The notes under the pieces were generated by a model. It searched no databases and was not told the DNA's origin. It worked only from the letters and a program-made list of their open reading frames with translations. A stretch of DNA of 64,000 bases, taken from Hetaerina americana (Eukaryota; Arthropoda; Insecta; Odonata; Calopterygidae). Where the stretch lies: contig JAKTNV010000005.1 in the NCBI GenBank assembly GCA_022747635.1, forward strand, positions 37,844,336 to 37,908,335, given 5' to 3'. Shown here piece after piece: positions 25,052-36,108 of this stretch (positions within the stretch are counted from its first letter, which is position 1; each line of letters begins with the position of its first letter). The position numbers and the translations under genes are program-made.

Positions 25052-25725
25052 AAGTAATCTAACGGTTACGATAGGTTTTGGATAGACACAACTACCAAAT
25101 AAATATATTCGAACAAAACACAATCCGGCAACCTACTCTATATCAGGTCCCTCTTCATCTCTGTGTACTTCGTTCCTCCCTTCATCCCGTTCAACATCCC
25201 ACTCTTGTTTCCTCTCTTTCCTCGTTTGCCTAGCATTCTTCCCTGTATTACAGTCATCAACATACCACTGCCGGTCAATACCTCCTTCATCCACTTTTCC
25301 TGCCTCCATAGGATTTCTCCCAACAAACCCCTCTCTTCGCCCACCATACCAAGTACTTCCTCGTTTGTTTTCTTCTCTGTCCATTTCACCTTCTCCATTC
25401 TTCTCCACACTCACATTTCAAAAGCCTCCAGTCTACGTCTATCCTCCTGCTTCAATGACCACGTTTCCGCGCCGTAAATATCTACGCGCCATATCAAAGT
25501 TTTCACGAGACTTTTCTTAATATCCTTACTCAACGTCCCTGTCATCAACTCCCTCCTCCTTGTGAAAGCCTCTTTGCCTAGCGCAATTCTTCTCCTTACG
25601 TCCCTACTACTTTGACCGTGTTGGTCCAAAACACTACCGAGATACGGAAACTGTTCTACCTGCTCTACTTTTTGCCCTCCTATTTTAATGTTTAGCTTAG
25701 CCTTTTTCTTCGTAGCATGGATAAT
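25052..25725 (-). pseudogene. RTE-like LINE ORF2 C-terminus and 3' end (copy 2)
   Basis: On the minus strand 25725 to 25138 reads through a VEQFPYLGSVLDQHGQSS start and ALGKEAFTRRRELMTGTLSK, KTLIWRVDIYGAETWSLKQE, and RRRLEAFEM. A TGA then stands where Trp is expected, followed in the same frame by VWRRMEKVKWTEKKTNEEVL. This is the post-RT tail of an RTE-type ORF2. The same TGA is present in the copy at 53.1 kb. The 3' end lies at about 25052. The element is 5'-truncated at about 25725. Confidence 0.85.
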
Positions 25726-25729
25726 CGAG

Positions 25730-26530
25730 TATATTTATAGAGAAGGAAATGGAGAGATAGTACATATATATCAGAAACCCCTCTTAGATTCGACGACCCT
25801 AACGACATGCGCAATTCTGCCGTTCTAGGAAACACTTCTGTCACGGCACCGAGGATTCAATGTAAGGTGTGAGAGTTCTCCCACACAGGCTTATGTTCCA
25901 TGTTTAATATGGGGAGCCTCTGTCGTCCATTTCTGAGTGACTTGCAAATTATGCAGGTTTTACCTACTCCTTTTCTTCCAAAATTACTGGACGAGACTAT
26001 CTACTAATTATGGGCGCGTCAATCGAGTCAACGATTTAGTCAGTACGTCCTTGGTAGGCAAATTTCTCAGAATATTGACAGAATGTCTTACGATTGAATT
26101 ATGCACCGATGGCCGTAATTTTGTAGACGACCATTTGTAATTACATCTAAACTAACAATCACTCGGCATTACGTGTGCGGGAGGAGTATGCATATGGGAT
26201 AGGATGCTACTTGCTCCCTGGTCTTGATTAGTTTCCCTGCAAACCACTCATGTGTGTACGGCCCTTGAATGGATCTTCAATTTATACAAAAAACCTTACA
26301 ATTGGCTACTTCCTAGTGATGTACCGTAACAATGGACAACCTTTTGTTATATACGCCAGCACTTTTGCATCATTTTCCATTAGACATTTTGCTTAAGTTC
26401 CCTAGGATAAAAAGCAACTGTTGTTACAATTTAGTACTGTTTTTTAAATAAGCTGTCCCAAAAAGTAAGTCGTTTTTTGGCAAAATACCTAGAAATTGCC
26501 AATTTTCAGAGTTAGCTGCGTCATGATCCA
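25730..26530. other. No gene recognised
   Basis: No motif on either strand. Confidence 0.5.
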
Positions 26531-26537
26531 TAACCTG

Positions 26538-26568
26538 GCCAGGCAGGCATGATCCATGCCTGCCTGGC
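26538..26568. repeat. Perfect 14-bp hairpin, 3-nt loop
   Basis: GCCAGGCAGGCATG, loop ATC, then the exact reverse complement. The sequence CATGATCCAT occurs twice here (from 26522 and from 26548), giving an A-B-A-B' arrangement in which B' is the inverted copy of B. It sits at the apparent 5' edge of the LINE that follows. Confidence 0.95.
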
Positions 26569-26999
26569 TTCTGCCGAGAACAGACGTGCTCGAGCTCGCT
26601 CCCTAGAACCGGTTCGACCCTACCTGAGACTACCTGCGTGCCTGCTGATACTTCTGTACCTCTGTGTTTGTTCTTCCCTAGTGAAGTGTAGTTTAGTGTT
26701 AGCTTTAATTTTGTGAAATAGTTAAGTTTATTTAGTTTTTGTGTTGCTTGTTATTAGTTTTTAATAGTTTGGTGGTATTCCTAGTGGGTACTCGTAGTGG
26801 CTGGCGGTGGTTTTTGTCTGTCGAATCTAATTGGTTATCGGTGAGTGCTTTATTTTCTTTACCATCTTTTTTCTTTCCTTTCTTTACTATCTTCCAAAGC
26901 GTAACTTATTGATTGAGGTAAATTTAACTAACCCCTCTTAGAAATTTTAGCGTAGCGTATACAAGTTAGCTTTTGTTGGGAACTCGGTTGTTATTTAAG

Positions 27000-28025
27000 A
27001 TGGCTTCATCTAGGTCCCCTGTTGCCATGCTCGAAGGCACTGGCGAATGCGCGGCTTTAAGGGCCCGTATTGTCATGCTGGAGAGAATGGTGCGGGAGCT
27101 TCGATCGGAGATCGCTGGCCGGAGGACTCCCCTCAGGAGAGATGGTGCTCGGGGTGGGAATACGAAAACCCGCCACGCCCATATGGGTGCACGGATTCGT
27201 CCGAATGCAACACGTGGCTGGGCGATTAGAGACCTACCCCGTGTCCCATCTCCCAACGAGGGAGTGTCTCACGTCCGTAGGTCGGACGATTGGAGGGTCG
27301 TCTCTCGGGGCAAGGGGAAGGTAACGCTGCGGCGTGGATTGGACTCTGCGGAGGCAGATACCATCCCCGTCTCCAACAGGTACCAGGTGCTGTCGGATGA
27401 CAGCACCACCGTACCTGCAGCCCCTATCCCTACTCCGAGGGCACTGCCTAGGGTAAGACGTCAGGGAACGGGAAGGGAGGGAGTTGTAGTAATAGGTAGC
27501 TCGAATGTCCGTCGTGTAATGGTTCCATTGAGGGAAAGGGCGCGCCGCGTAGGCGCCGATCAACGGGTGACCGCCTGGTGTATACCAGGCGGAGGAGTCC
27601 CTCAGGTGACGAAGGCAATCGAGGCGGCGGTCAAAGGCACGAAGTGCTCTAGGCTGCAGGTCGTGGCCCATGTGGGCACCAACGACGTCACGGACCGTGG
27701 ATCCGAGGAGGTCCTCCGTTCCCTTAGGGAACTGAGCTCCGAGGTGAAGCGCGTCCAGGGCGTCGAGGGGGTTCGGCTGGGACTAACGGTCTGCAGCATC
27801 GTTCCGAGGGAGGATCGCGGGTCTCTGGTTTGGAGCCGAGTGGAAGGCATAAACCAGAGACTATCGAGATTCTGCTCGGACATAGGAGCCTCCTTCGTCG
27901 ACCTGAGGCCAACCCTCCGATCTTGCAGGACTCCCCTTAACCGATCTGGGGTCCATTACACGGCGGAAGCGGCGAGTAAGGTAGCGGATAGGATACTCGA
28001 CCACTGTAGGCCTTTTTTAGGATAG
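27000..28025 (+). CDS. LINE ORF1 protein with SGNH-esterase-like domain
   Basis: 341 codons from ATG at 27000; an upstream in-frame TTG at 26973 is not needed. Residues about 15-40 form a Leu/Arg/Glu-rich coiled coil (CAALRARIVMLERMVRELRS). Residues about 105-140 carry WRVVSRG and NRYQVLSDDS motifs common in arthropod LINE ORF1 proteins. Residues 160-341 have the blocks of an SGNH/GDSL hydrolase: VVVIGSSN (nucleophile Ser167 or 168), HVGTND (Gly226, Asn228) and SGVHYT (His319). The Asp normally three residues before the catalytic His is Ser here. CR1-clade LINEs are known to carry an esterase in ORF1. Its role in mobility is not settled, and RNA binding or chaperone activity is usual for ORF1 proteins. 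The frame is undamaged, so the copy is young or under constraint. No host gene of this architecture is implied. Confidence 0.85.
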   Translation: MASSRSPVAMLEGTGECAALRARIVMLERMVRELRSEIAGRRTPLRRDGARGGNTKTRHAHMGARIRPNATRGWAIRDLPRVPSPNEGVSHVRRSDDWRVVSRGKGKVTLRRGLDSAEADTIPVSNRYQVLSDDSTTVPAAPIPTPRALPRVRRQGTGREGVVVIGSSNVRRVMVPLRERARRVGADQRVTAWCIPGGGVPQVTKAIEAAVKGTKCSRLQVVAHVGTNDVTDRGSEEVLRSLRELSSEVKRVQGVEGVRLGLTVCSIVPREDRGSLVWSRVEGINQRLSRFCSDIGASFVDLRPTLRSCRTPLNRSGVHYTAEAASKVADRILDHCRPFLG

Positions 28026-28211
28026 AGGGCAGGTCACTTAGTGGGTCAGTAACATCTGGGGATAGCGCGTATAATATTATTAATAAAAATATAAAAGTTA
28101 CCGACAAAACTGGCATTGATTTAGAAAGACATGTGACACGCACTTCCCCACAAAGGCGTCCTAAATTACAGTCAGGCACAAATAAGGACGTTATTCAACA
28201 TCAAAATGATT

Positions 28212-28548
28212 TGCCCGTTTTGTAAAAAATTCCTACGATAAAACGCAAAGCGTCACCGAAATGCTCATGGATTTGGGGTGGGAATCATTGGCTGAGAGAC
28301 GATTCAATGCAAGATTGAAATTATTAAATAAATTTAGATCCGCATGTTTCAGCACCGAGGTCTCGCAAATTATTCGTACTCCTACATACATTAGTCGCTT
28401 GGATCATGCATATAAAATTCGGGAAATAGATGCCAGAACTAGCCGACTCAAGGACTCCTTCTTCCCACGGACAATACGGGATAGCAACTGCCGGGTTATA
28501 GATAGCAAAAATTCCACTTGCCACCCTCAGCGTCTAAAAAATAATTAG
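28212..28548 (+). pseudogene. LINE ORF2 C-terminal stump
   Basis: Reading from about 28212 gives ARFVKNSYDKTQSVTEML then MDLGWESLAERRFNARLKLL and ending FFPRTIRDSNC..KNN, stop at 28546-28548. This is the extreme C-terminus of a CR1/L2-type ORF2. It starts abruptly with no start codon, so the endonuclease and RT (normally about 900 residues) have been removed by an internal deletion between about 28025 and 28212. Confidence 0.8.
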
Positions 28549-29069
28549 TTGTATTTAAATGCATGCTCTTCCACTAACCTTATGTGTTTTGCTATAACAA
28601 CCCATTCTTTCCGAATGACTTCATTCATGTTCTGTTCATCTGTTTTTAAGTTTCCCTTTCAATCCCTCGTCCCTCTCCGCGGGGGCAAATTCCTGCTACC
28701 TGCAACGTTGGGTCGCATTCCCTGCCATTTAGAGACTCTTTGGGGGTAGAGTGTTTCGTGGTGCATTTTCATGTGGTAGTGATGTTTCAATTTCTTGCTT
28801 GTTGTGTCCTGGCTTCCGTGTTGTAGGATGTCTTTCGTGCTGCATCATGGGGTGCAGTTTTTAGTTGTTTTGCGGTATATGTGTTTGCATGAGTATTGGA
28901 TGAAGGGATTTTTGCATGAGTGTGTGCGCTGCTGTGGGTGTAATTTTCCGTGTTGTTTTTTTGCATGTGGTATTTTTCTTTTTTACGGTTGGTGACCTAA
29001 CACCCCCTGCCACACGCCCTTGCGGCGGCTTGCGGGGTATTATGTAGATGTATATGTAGATGTAACCGT

Positions 29070-31735
29070 AATTTCACAATGGAGATGGGAATTTTATAAA
29101 TATCCTCCCCTTATAAAAGTTGTACTGCTAGATTTAATAAGATTTATAACCATTAACCCACTCTAATTTCATCTAAATCGTATATATAGTCCGCGAAAAG
29201 TTAGATCCCCGACTGTATACCTTTATACCTATCATTTATGAATAATAGAACAGTAATGGTCCTAATACAATCCCTTGAGGTACTCTCGATTTTACATTTA
29301 CTTATTCCGAAAAAACTTTCTTCAATTTTAACCCTTTTTTGCTATTAAAAATAATTAAATATGAGTAAAATTCTCCAATATATCTGCAAGATTTACAACT
29401 TTCTCAGCAAATAAGTCTACGATCATATAAAAATCCCTCGAAAAGGGATAACATCCAATATTTCAAATGTCTCGAACTAAGGCTGTCAGTTGTTTCCCAA
29501 AAAAATCGATGACTAAAATCATGTTAATGATTAACTTACTCGTCAAGATGGCGACCAGATATAATTTGTACCTAACCTTTCCATTATTTTATAATAAACC
29601 CATGCTACGCAAGCTGGTCAAACTTAAACTCTGTTTCATTTCCTTCATCATTAATGGAACTACTGCGACTTTTTTCCATCCCGCTGGTACACATCTGTTA
29701 TTTAAAGGAGCTTGAAATAACTCCCCGAGATATAATACATTAACTCTAGTCAAAATATAATAATTTCACAAGAAATACCATCTGGACACTTGGACTAGCG
29801 AAAATCCAATATATTTATATTTACATTGCTCATCTGGATATTTGAGGAGACCTGTACACTTTTTAGGATTTTCAAAACTTTTCAAATGACCGAACACACT
29901 GGAAAAATAGTTTAAAAAGTATTACGTTTATCCTTTTCATGTATAATTGTGTGATTGTTTACTACGTGGGTTGATCCATGGCGTGGGATAATCGCTTCGT
30001 AAATCGCCACGTAGCAATTGTAGTAGCGAGAGACTGTTCATATATTTCCGTATTCCGACCGGTAGTCCGCAAAATTATGGACATCGATATTGATCCGTAT
30101 TGTTGGTCTTTGTAGTAATAAAGGCCCCATATCAAGAGGAGTGATAGTTCAAAAATTAGCATAGGTAAACACCGAATATGCTAATGGATCAGAACTTGGG
30201 ATTGCCAATGGTCGGGATGTTAATTGCGCATCCACTTATGTTTCCACAGTAGAAAATATCTCAAACGTCAAAATTTGATTTTCCAATAATCCTTCCGAAG
30301 TGGATTTTGACGGCTTCAATATTTGACAACCACACTCCGCCAATATGTGGTGCTGTTTGAGGGCTGAATTTCCATTCTATTTCAGCACAGCATAATTCAT
30401 CGCCAAATTCCGAATGATATTTGGAAGGTTGCAACCGTTTAAGTATTTAGTATTGGGACGATTTCATTAGTAGAATTGGAACCTCAGTTTGACTAAATAG
30501 CAGAACTTGCTCTTTGACGGGCTAGGAAGCGTTTGAATTCTACTAGAAACTAAATTGTTATTATATATACCACTAATTCAAAATAAAAGGCATTTATGAC
30601 AAGACAAATTAAAAGGCATAAGGCAGGTCCATGTACTGTAATTATTCTTCCACTAAATACGACAAATTAATGACCAGCACTTCCGGAAACTATAACACCC
30701 TTCAAGGTCTCACTCTTGCGGCGAAGAAATCTACCGTTTCTCGAAAAATAGGCTTTGGTGTTGACTTAAAAGGAATTTTACTTGATTGAACGACCTTTCA
30801 TAGAATTTATAATGCTTCCACTAACTAGTATTTTTGAAGTTGAGTAGCAAAAAATTTGGACTAGCGTTCATATTTTTTTTGTCAGAGTCGGTGATAATTA
30901 AATCTACGTAATAATTTTTCATTGGTAAAAACATGGATGTCGTCACTCAAAAACTTTTGATAAGTTTGATTTGATTTGGATAATCAATATTGCAGGCGAT
31001 TGAGTTCACGTATTTGAACTGGAGAAAGTTAACACCGAAAGGGGCCACATTGTTTGCCGTGCTCTAAATATTTATTACCAAGGGGAAATGAGTCCCATTT
31101 ACCATGCGGACCAAATAAAAGGTCTGACTTTTCTAAATCCTAAGCCGCAATGAAACGATTGCGTGGTAACAATCTGACAAATTTAAAAACATTTAATGTC
31201 GAATAATAGATTTTCGACACTACGAAAGCATTAGCATTAATTTTCGTTATGGAAGGTCCTCGTTCTTGAAAGTTGAAGGAGTAATAATTTTTTCTCAGGG
31301 CCGGGAGGTAGATATTTGAAAGTCAAAGGAAGGAATGACTTATTTAATTTATCAAACATTCAAGAGTGGAACATTTGCCAAAATGGATGATTCACTTAAA
31401 CAGCCTTTACAGGGGTTTTCTTCCCCAGGTAAATTTCAGTAATATTTACAGTAAGTTTCCTTGAATTTTTTAAATCCTATTCCCGGCAATTTTTTTCGTG
31501 AATGGAAGGTGTTTCCAATTCAGGTTGAATTTTTTTCTGTAATGTGAATAGTTCACTTATTTAGAAATGTTTTTGAAGAAGGTTAGTTAAGTATTAAGGA
31601 AACTGAGTTAGAAATGTTTTATGTAAAGAATCTGAAAGAAAGAGTCACATTATTGGGATTGAATGAATTTGACTGATAAAACTGAATAAATTTTAGAAAT
31701 TACTGCACTAAGTTTTCTTCTCTCCAAGTTGCGAA
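29070..31735. other. No gene recognised
   Basis: AT-rich DNA. The minus strand at 30300-31300 could hold further decayed sequence of the BEL-like relic to the right, but I see no motif that proves it. Confidence 0.5.
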
Positions 31736-31739
31736 CTTG

Positions 31740-32640
31740 ACTCACTATGTTCGGTGGAAATACTACCTTTCACAGGCAACACCCAAAGAAGATGTATTTT
31801 CTCCAAATGGCAACGAAGCAGACTAATGGCCAGTTAAAAATATATTTTGTGAAGTGTATTCATAGGATTTCAAACCCTTCATTATATTCATTTAAATACG
31901 TGGTTAATTTGGTTTCTTCCAGCTCCCAAAACCTTTGGTGAAGTGATTTAATTGTAAGTCCTGATAGTCAACAAAAGCTTGAATAACCCTCCTTAATTAC
32001 TTTAGATGGAACTCTTCCCATCGCCGGAAATCCTAAACTAGTTTGTATAGCTGTAGGATAATTTCATTCCCAAATTTCCCCTTTCCCCTTGACTATTGTT
32101 CGCGTGAATAATCCCATCCCAAGGATACCATCAATTTTCCCAGGGATGCGGAAAGTTTCATCTGCCAACGGTAAACCATGAGGATGATTCAATTGTACTA
32201 TTTCCACCATGGGCGTCGGGAGGCGGTCAGTTACTTGATCAACGACCAAGGTTTCGAAACAATTTTCGTTTTCGGGTCACAACGAGATAAAAATCTTAAA
32301 AATGCTTGAAGTTTAATGGTTCTATATATAAGCCCAATACCTAAAACCCAATCCTCAATCTTAAAGAGCTGATCTTGATTTTCTATAAGTAAGAAAATTT
32401 GATTAACTCGCTGAATGCTGTGGTAATTCCACAACATGTTGATTGGTTCGATTGTCCACCATAGAAAAATCGATGAAATAACAACGGGTATAGACACCGT
32501 TGAGACCAGTCTAATAGTTTCCTCATTAATTCTTGAAGGTTAATATGAGCTGGAATGTACTGAACAGTTACTGCAATTATTGTACCTCCCAATGAGCGAC
32601 GACCGTTATGTCAAAGGCAAAGGTGTCACATTAAATGGTT
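31740..32640 (-). pseudogene. BEL/Pao-like retrotransposon pol relic
   Basis: On the minus strand at about 32255-32064 the frame VTDRLPTPMVEIVQLNHPHG followed by LPLADETFRIPGKIDGILGMGLF is open. The LADxxFxxPGxIDxILGxD-like pattern matches the protease-like (A17 peptidase) region of BEL/Pao Pol proteins. Further on (about 31950-31800) is an FWELEE-like stretch in another frame, expected between protease and RT. Frameshifts and stops are frequent. A neighbouring frame at 32231-32497 includes an SRCDPKTKIVSKPW string. No LTRs were found. The assignment rests on short motifs. Confidence 0.5.
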
Positions 32641-33525
32641 CCTTGTCCCCGACAAAATAAACGAGAGAAAGATGTTGCCTACTAAATGACAAACATTTTC
32701 ATTTTGAGCATAACGTCGAACTAAATGAGAGGGAGTTCGAGAACATATTTTCCGTTCTGATAAAATTATATCTCTCGCTCTGTGTTATTTGATGAAAGGA
32801 GGACCAACGATATTAGCTATGTTTTCCTTGTTTGCAGAAGGCACGAAATTTATCCTTATTCATTTTATCTTCCGACTGCTCTACGACATATGTGCGAGTA
32901 ACGAGCTCAAGCATGCTCTGATATAAGTTAAAGCGCGGTCGCAATTTTTATAATACCTTGGGTGGATTTCACTAGTTGAGTGCCAGAAAGGATTCCCGAT
33001 TTCCTCATGATGATTGCAAAGGAGCATGCCAGTTACGCAAATGCAAAAAGTGATTGATCAGAGTGATCGTCAAGACGACTATGCAGAGAAATAGCTAAAT
33101 GCTCAGCCACTCCTACGATGTACACAGAGTTGAGAATAAATTTGATTTTTCATGAAAAAAAATAGGAGACCTTACTTTTAGAATCGCCCTCGTATATTGG
33201 TGTGTTTTTTGTAATGATTGCCTTTCTCAGTCAGAGTAAACTTGACTCAGCCCTCGTAGTTAACGCTTTCAAAAAACTGCACACCAACTTCAAGGGTATA
33301 TAGGACGATTCTCAATCATTGGACTAGCAAAGATAGTGACCCGTAACCAACAATCAACCAAAAAATATATTATCTGCGCTAGTATCCAATTTCTAAAACA
33401 ATAAATGCCTTAACCGATTGATAATGGAAAATAACATTAAGTCTCAAAAGTTTGACAACGGTGATCAAAGACGAAATATTTTTGCTTTGAGCAGACTGAA
33501 TTTGTCTCACCTATTATAAATAGTT
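32641..33525. other. No gene recognised
   Basis: AT-rich DNA with no motif. Confidence 0.5.
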
Positions 33526-33529
33526 CACT

Positions 33530-33710
33530 CACTTTATGTCTTCTCCAGTATCCCTCCTGAAGAAATGCATCTCTGGCCAGCTCGGTTGGTTTCTACCATG
33601 ATAGCAGGAGTTCGGAAACGAAGTTATTGTGGTGTGTGCCAGAGCAAAAAAAACTAATAGTTACCGTATTCCACTTGCGTTCTTGCCTTGGCAAAAGTCG
33701 GTGTTTATAG
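33530..33710 (+). repeat. Unclassified dispersed repeat, copy b
   Basis: Second member of the repeat seen at 24600-24785. The small frame that follows (33688-33903) is Lys/Arg-rich and unrecognised. Confidence 0.6.
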
Positions 33711-33714
33711 AAGG

Positions 33715-34398
33715 GTTTCACCAAGATTGCTGGAAACAAAAAGACAAGATATAAGAAAAGGAGAAAACTGCAGAGTAAGGAGAAGAATAGAATCCGCCCA
33801 ACAGAAAATCTCGGATATAAGGACGGGAGTTAACGAGGACATGATGAATATTATGCCTGAAAAGATAACGAAGAGGATACGAACAGCAAATCAGTCGGGT
33901 TGAAAACTGATAATGATTTACTATAGCTTTCCGCATCAAAATAAACTGCCAGGGGATTGTTTCTCAACACTACAAGCTAATGAACACGTTCGGAAAGACC
34001 AATCATTCAGAACTCTCTAATGACAATAAATCTATCAGTAAAAAGTAATTTTCTTATAATGAGCAAGGCCTACACTTGCTTTTAGGTGCATCTAAAAGAT
34101 CTTAAATTACTTCGGAAAAGCACACTTTTTGTTTTAAATATATTTCGATATTCAAATATTTTAACAGAGATGGACAACCGCAGTTGTGGGAATACCGTTG
34201 GCCGGCACGTTTACACCAGTTTCTATTTAATTTTTACTGTCATTGGCATTATATTGGTAATTGGCTTAGCAGGGCCAAAATAAGTATTCATTTTGTACCT
34301 CTCTCAATTTATATTACTCCTGTAAATGGTGAAGATTGTCTGTTAATGTCTTTTGTTTTGCAAATTTCTGTTGCTTATGATGAATTAAGAATTGTTAT
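33715..34398. other. No gene recognised
   Basis: Two overlapping frames at 34086-34411 lack motifs. Confidence 0.5.
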
Positions 34399-34403
34399 TA
34401 TTA

Positions 34404-34770
34404 CCGCTTAAGGTAGGTTTTTGATGGACACAACCTATACAATTGTACATCAATTTGATTACTTGCCTCTACTAACGAAAGACACAACCTGACAACGGAC
34501 ACTATAGTCAGCCTCTCTTCAACTCCGCATACTTATGTATTTGTCCCCTTTATTCCATCAAGTGTGCCTAGCCTATTCCTTCCCCTTCCTCCCTTCCGTA
34601 ACATCTTCCCCTCTATCACACCCTTCAACATCATATTCCCAATCAAAATACCAGCTCTGAATCCATATTTCCTGCCGCCTTTCGATTTCTTCCAACAATC
34701 TCCTCTCCTCCCCAACCAGACTAGCACTTCCTCGTTTGTTTTCCGTTCTGTTTACTTAATTCTATTTAAT
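34404..34770 (-). mobile_element. RTE-like LINE, 3' end fragment (copy 3)
   Basis: It begins (plus strand) with AAGGTAGGTTTTTGATGGAC, preceded by TTATTATTACC, equivalent to a 3' end with an (AAT)-type tail. The downstream blocks ending CACTTCCTCGTTTGTTTTC match copies 1, 2 and 4. More diverged than copies 2 and 4. Confidence 0.75.
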
Positions 34771-36105
34771 TATGTATGGCTAAATTGTTTATGGCTAACA
34801 TGACGTCAATTTTGCGTACCCTTAAAATAAAATGCTACCACTTACTTGATTCATAAATTGGCTATTACGGGATACTCAGTGACATTTCATTAATCGTTCA
34901 GACAAAAACCAATGCACTAAATGCGTAATGCGTAAATCATCACCATATGTGGAATTAAAATTCCAGTTAGAGCATTTTCAAATTTTTACAGAATGAAATA
35001 TGTTCTGTAATGTCGATTCAAATTAAGGGCACAGCCGTCTTTTATGCTCTCTCTACTTGCGCTCTCTTGTTACAGTTCTGATATTCTAACTCCGCAGAGA
35101 GGGTTCCCGTCACTTTCAAAGTTTTCTCAACTATGGTTCATGCATTCATTTACCACTGTATTATGAAAAGTTGGAGAGGATGCAATTATTTTTTCACCTT
35201 TTCCAACAAAGGATCTGTATTGCAGTCTTTGCCGAATAGAACCGTGATTTGAACCTGCATTCTTGCTGAGAAAGAGTAAATTTAGCGATACAGTGACAAA
35301 CATTGATGTCCAGTTCAGCTAATATTAATCAATTATTAACCTCTTGATATTTTCTGACTTCACCATTGTTTGTTTTCCACAAACACTAAGACACCAGTGA
35401 ACCCTGACAGAAATCTGAAATTGCTAAAATTAATTCTTTCCTAAATTTAATGAATGAGTTTCTGACTAATGTGCCCTATCATTAATAATTACTCAGTGAT
35501 ATTATGGTGTCTGATAAGTCGATTTAGATATACCAAAAAGGTGCAATTTGGCAAAACTGGGCCTGTAATAATGTTTATTAGTTCTTTATTTTTATATCAA
35601 GGTCTGTCTACCTTTATTTCAAGTCACTCATTGATACAATGGCTTTAAAAAGAACAATTTTACTCGTTTAAATGAATTCGACAATCGAAGCGGTAACTAC
35701 TACTCCTAATTTACAATGACTGTTATCCATTGCACAAATAAACTTTCATGGAGCATCGACTAATATTTAGCTGAAATAAAAGATGAAATTAAGAGGTTGC
35801 TTAGGAATTTTGAAATTTTACCCACACTGCACAAAATAAAAAAAAGCTTTCCTTTTCCTCACCTGTAAATCTAGCTCTAGTTCACTTCGTTATTTTGGAC
35901 TTAGATAATGGTTTTAGAGCACAACTACAAATATACTTGAAGGTACTTTTGTTTTAACGCCAAATTTGTTAGTAATGACGTAATAACAGCTTCTTAGTGA
36001 TCTAAACTAATTCATTCTGTCCATTTGAACTAAATATTTCATCGATATTCATAAGGGCATAAATGATGCAGGAGAATGGGATGCACGCATGAAAAATTAT
36101 ATAAC
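34771..36105. other. No gene recognised
   Basis: AT-rich anonymous DNA. Confidence 0.55.
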
Positions 36106-36108
36106 TTA

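Larger units (their letters stand above)
26570..29065 (+). mobile_element. CR1-like LINE, ORF1 intact, ORF2 internally deleted
   Basis: The unit comprises a probable 5' UTR (about 26570-26999), an intact ORF1, a short leader that may include the start of ORF2, a stump of the ORF2 C-terminus, a 3' UTR, and a 3' terminus CACCCCCTGCCACACGCCC..GGCTTGCGGGG followed by short TGTAGATG-type repeats at about 29045-29070. The RT and endonuclease are absent. It resembles in layout the half-LINE (HAL1) elements of mammals, which keep only ORF1. The exact 5' end is inferred from the loss of recognisable structure, not from a target duplication. Confidence 0.7.
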
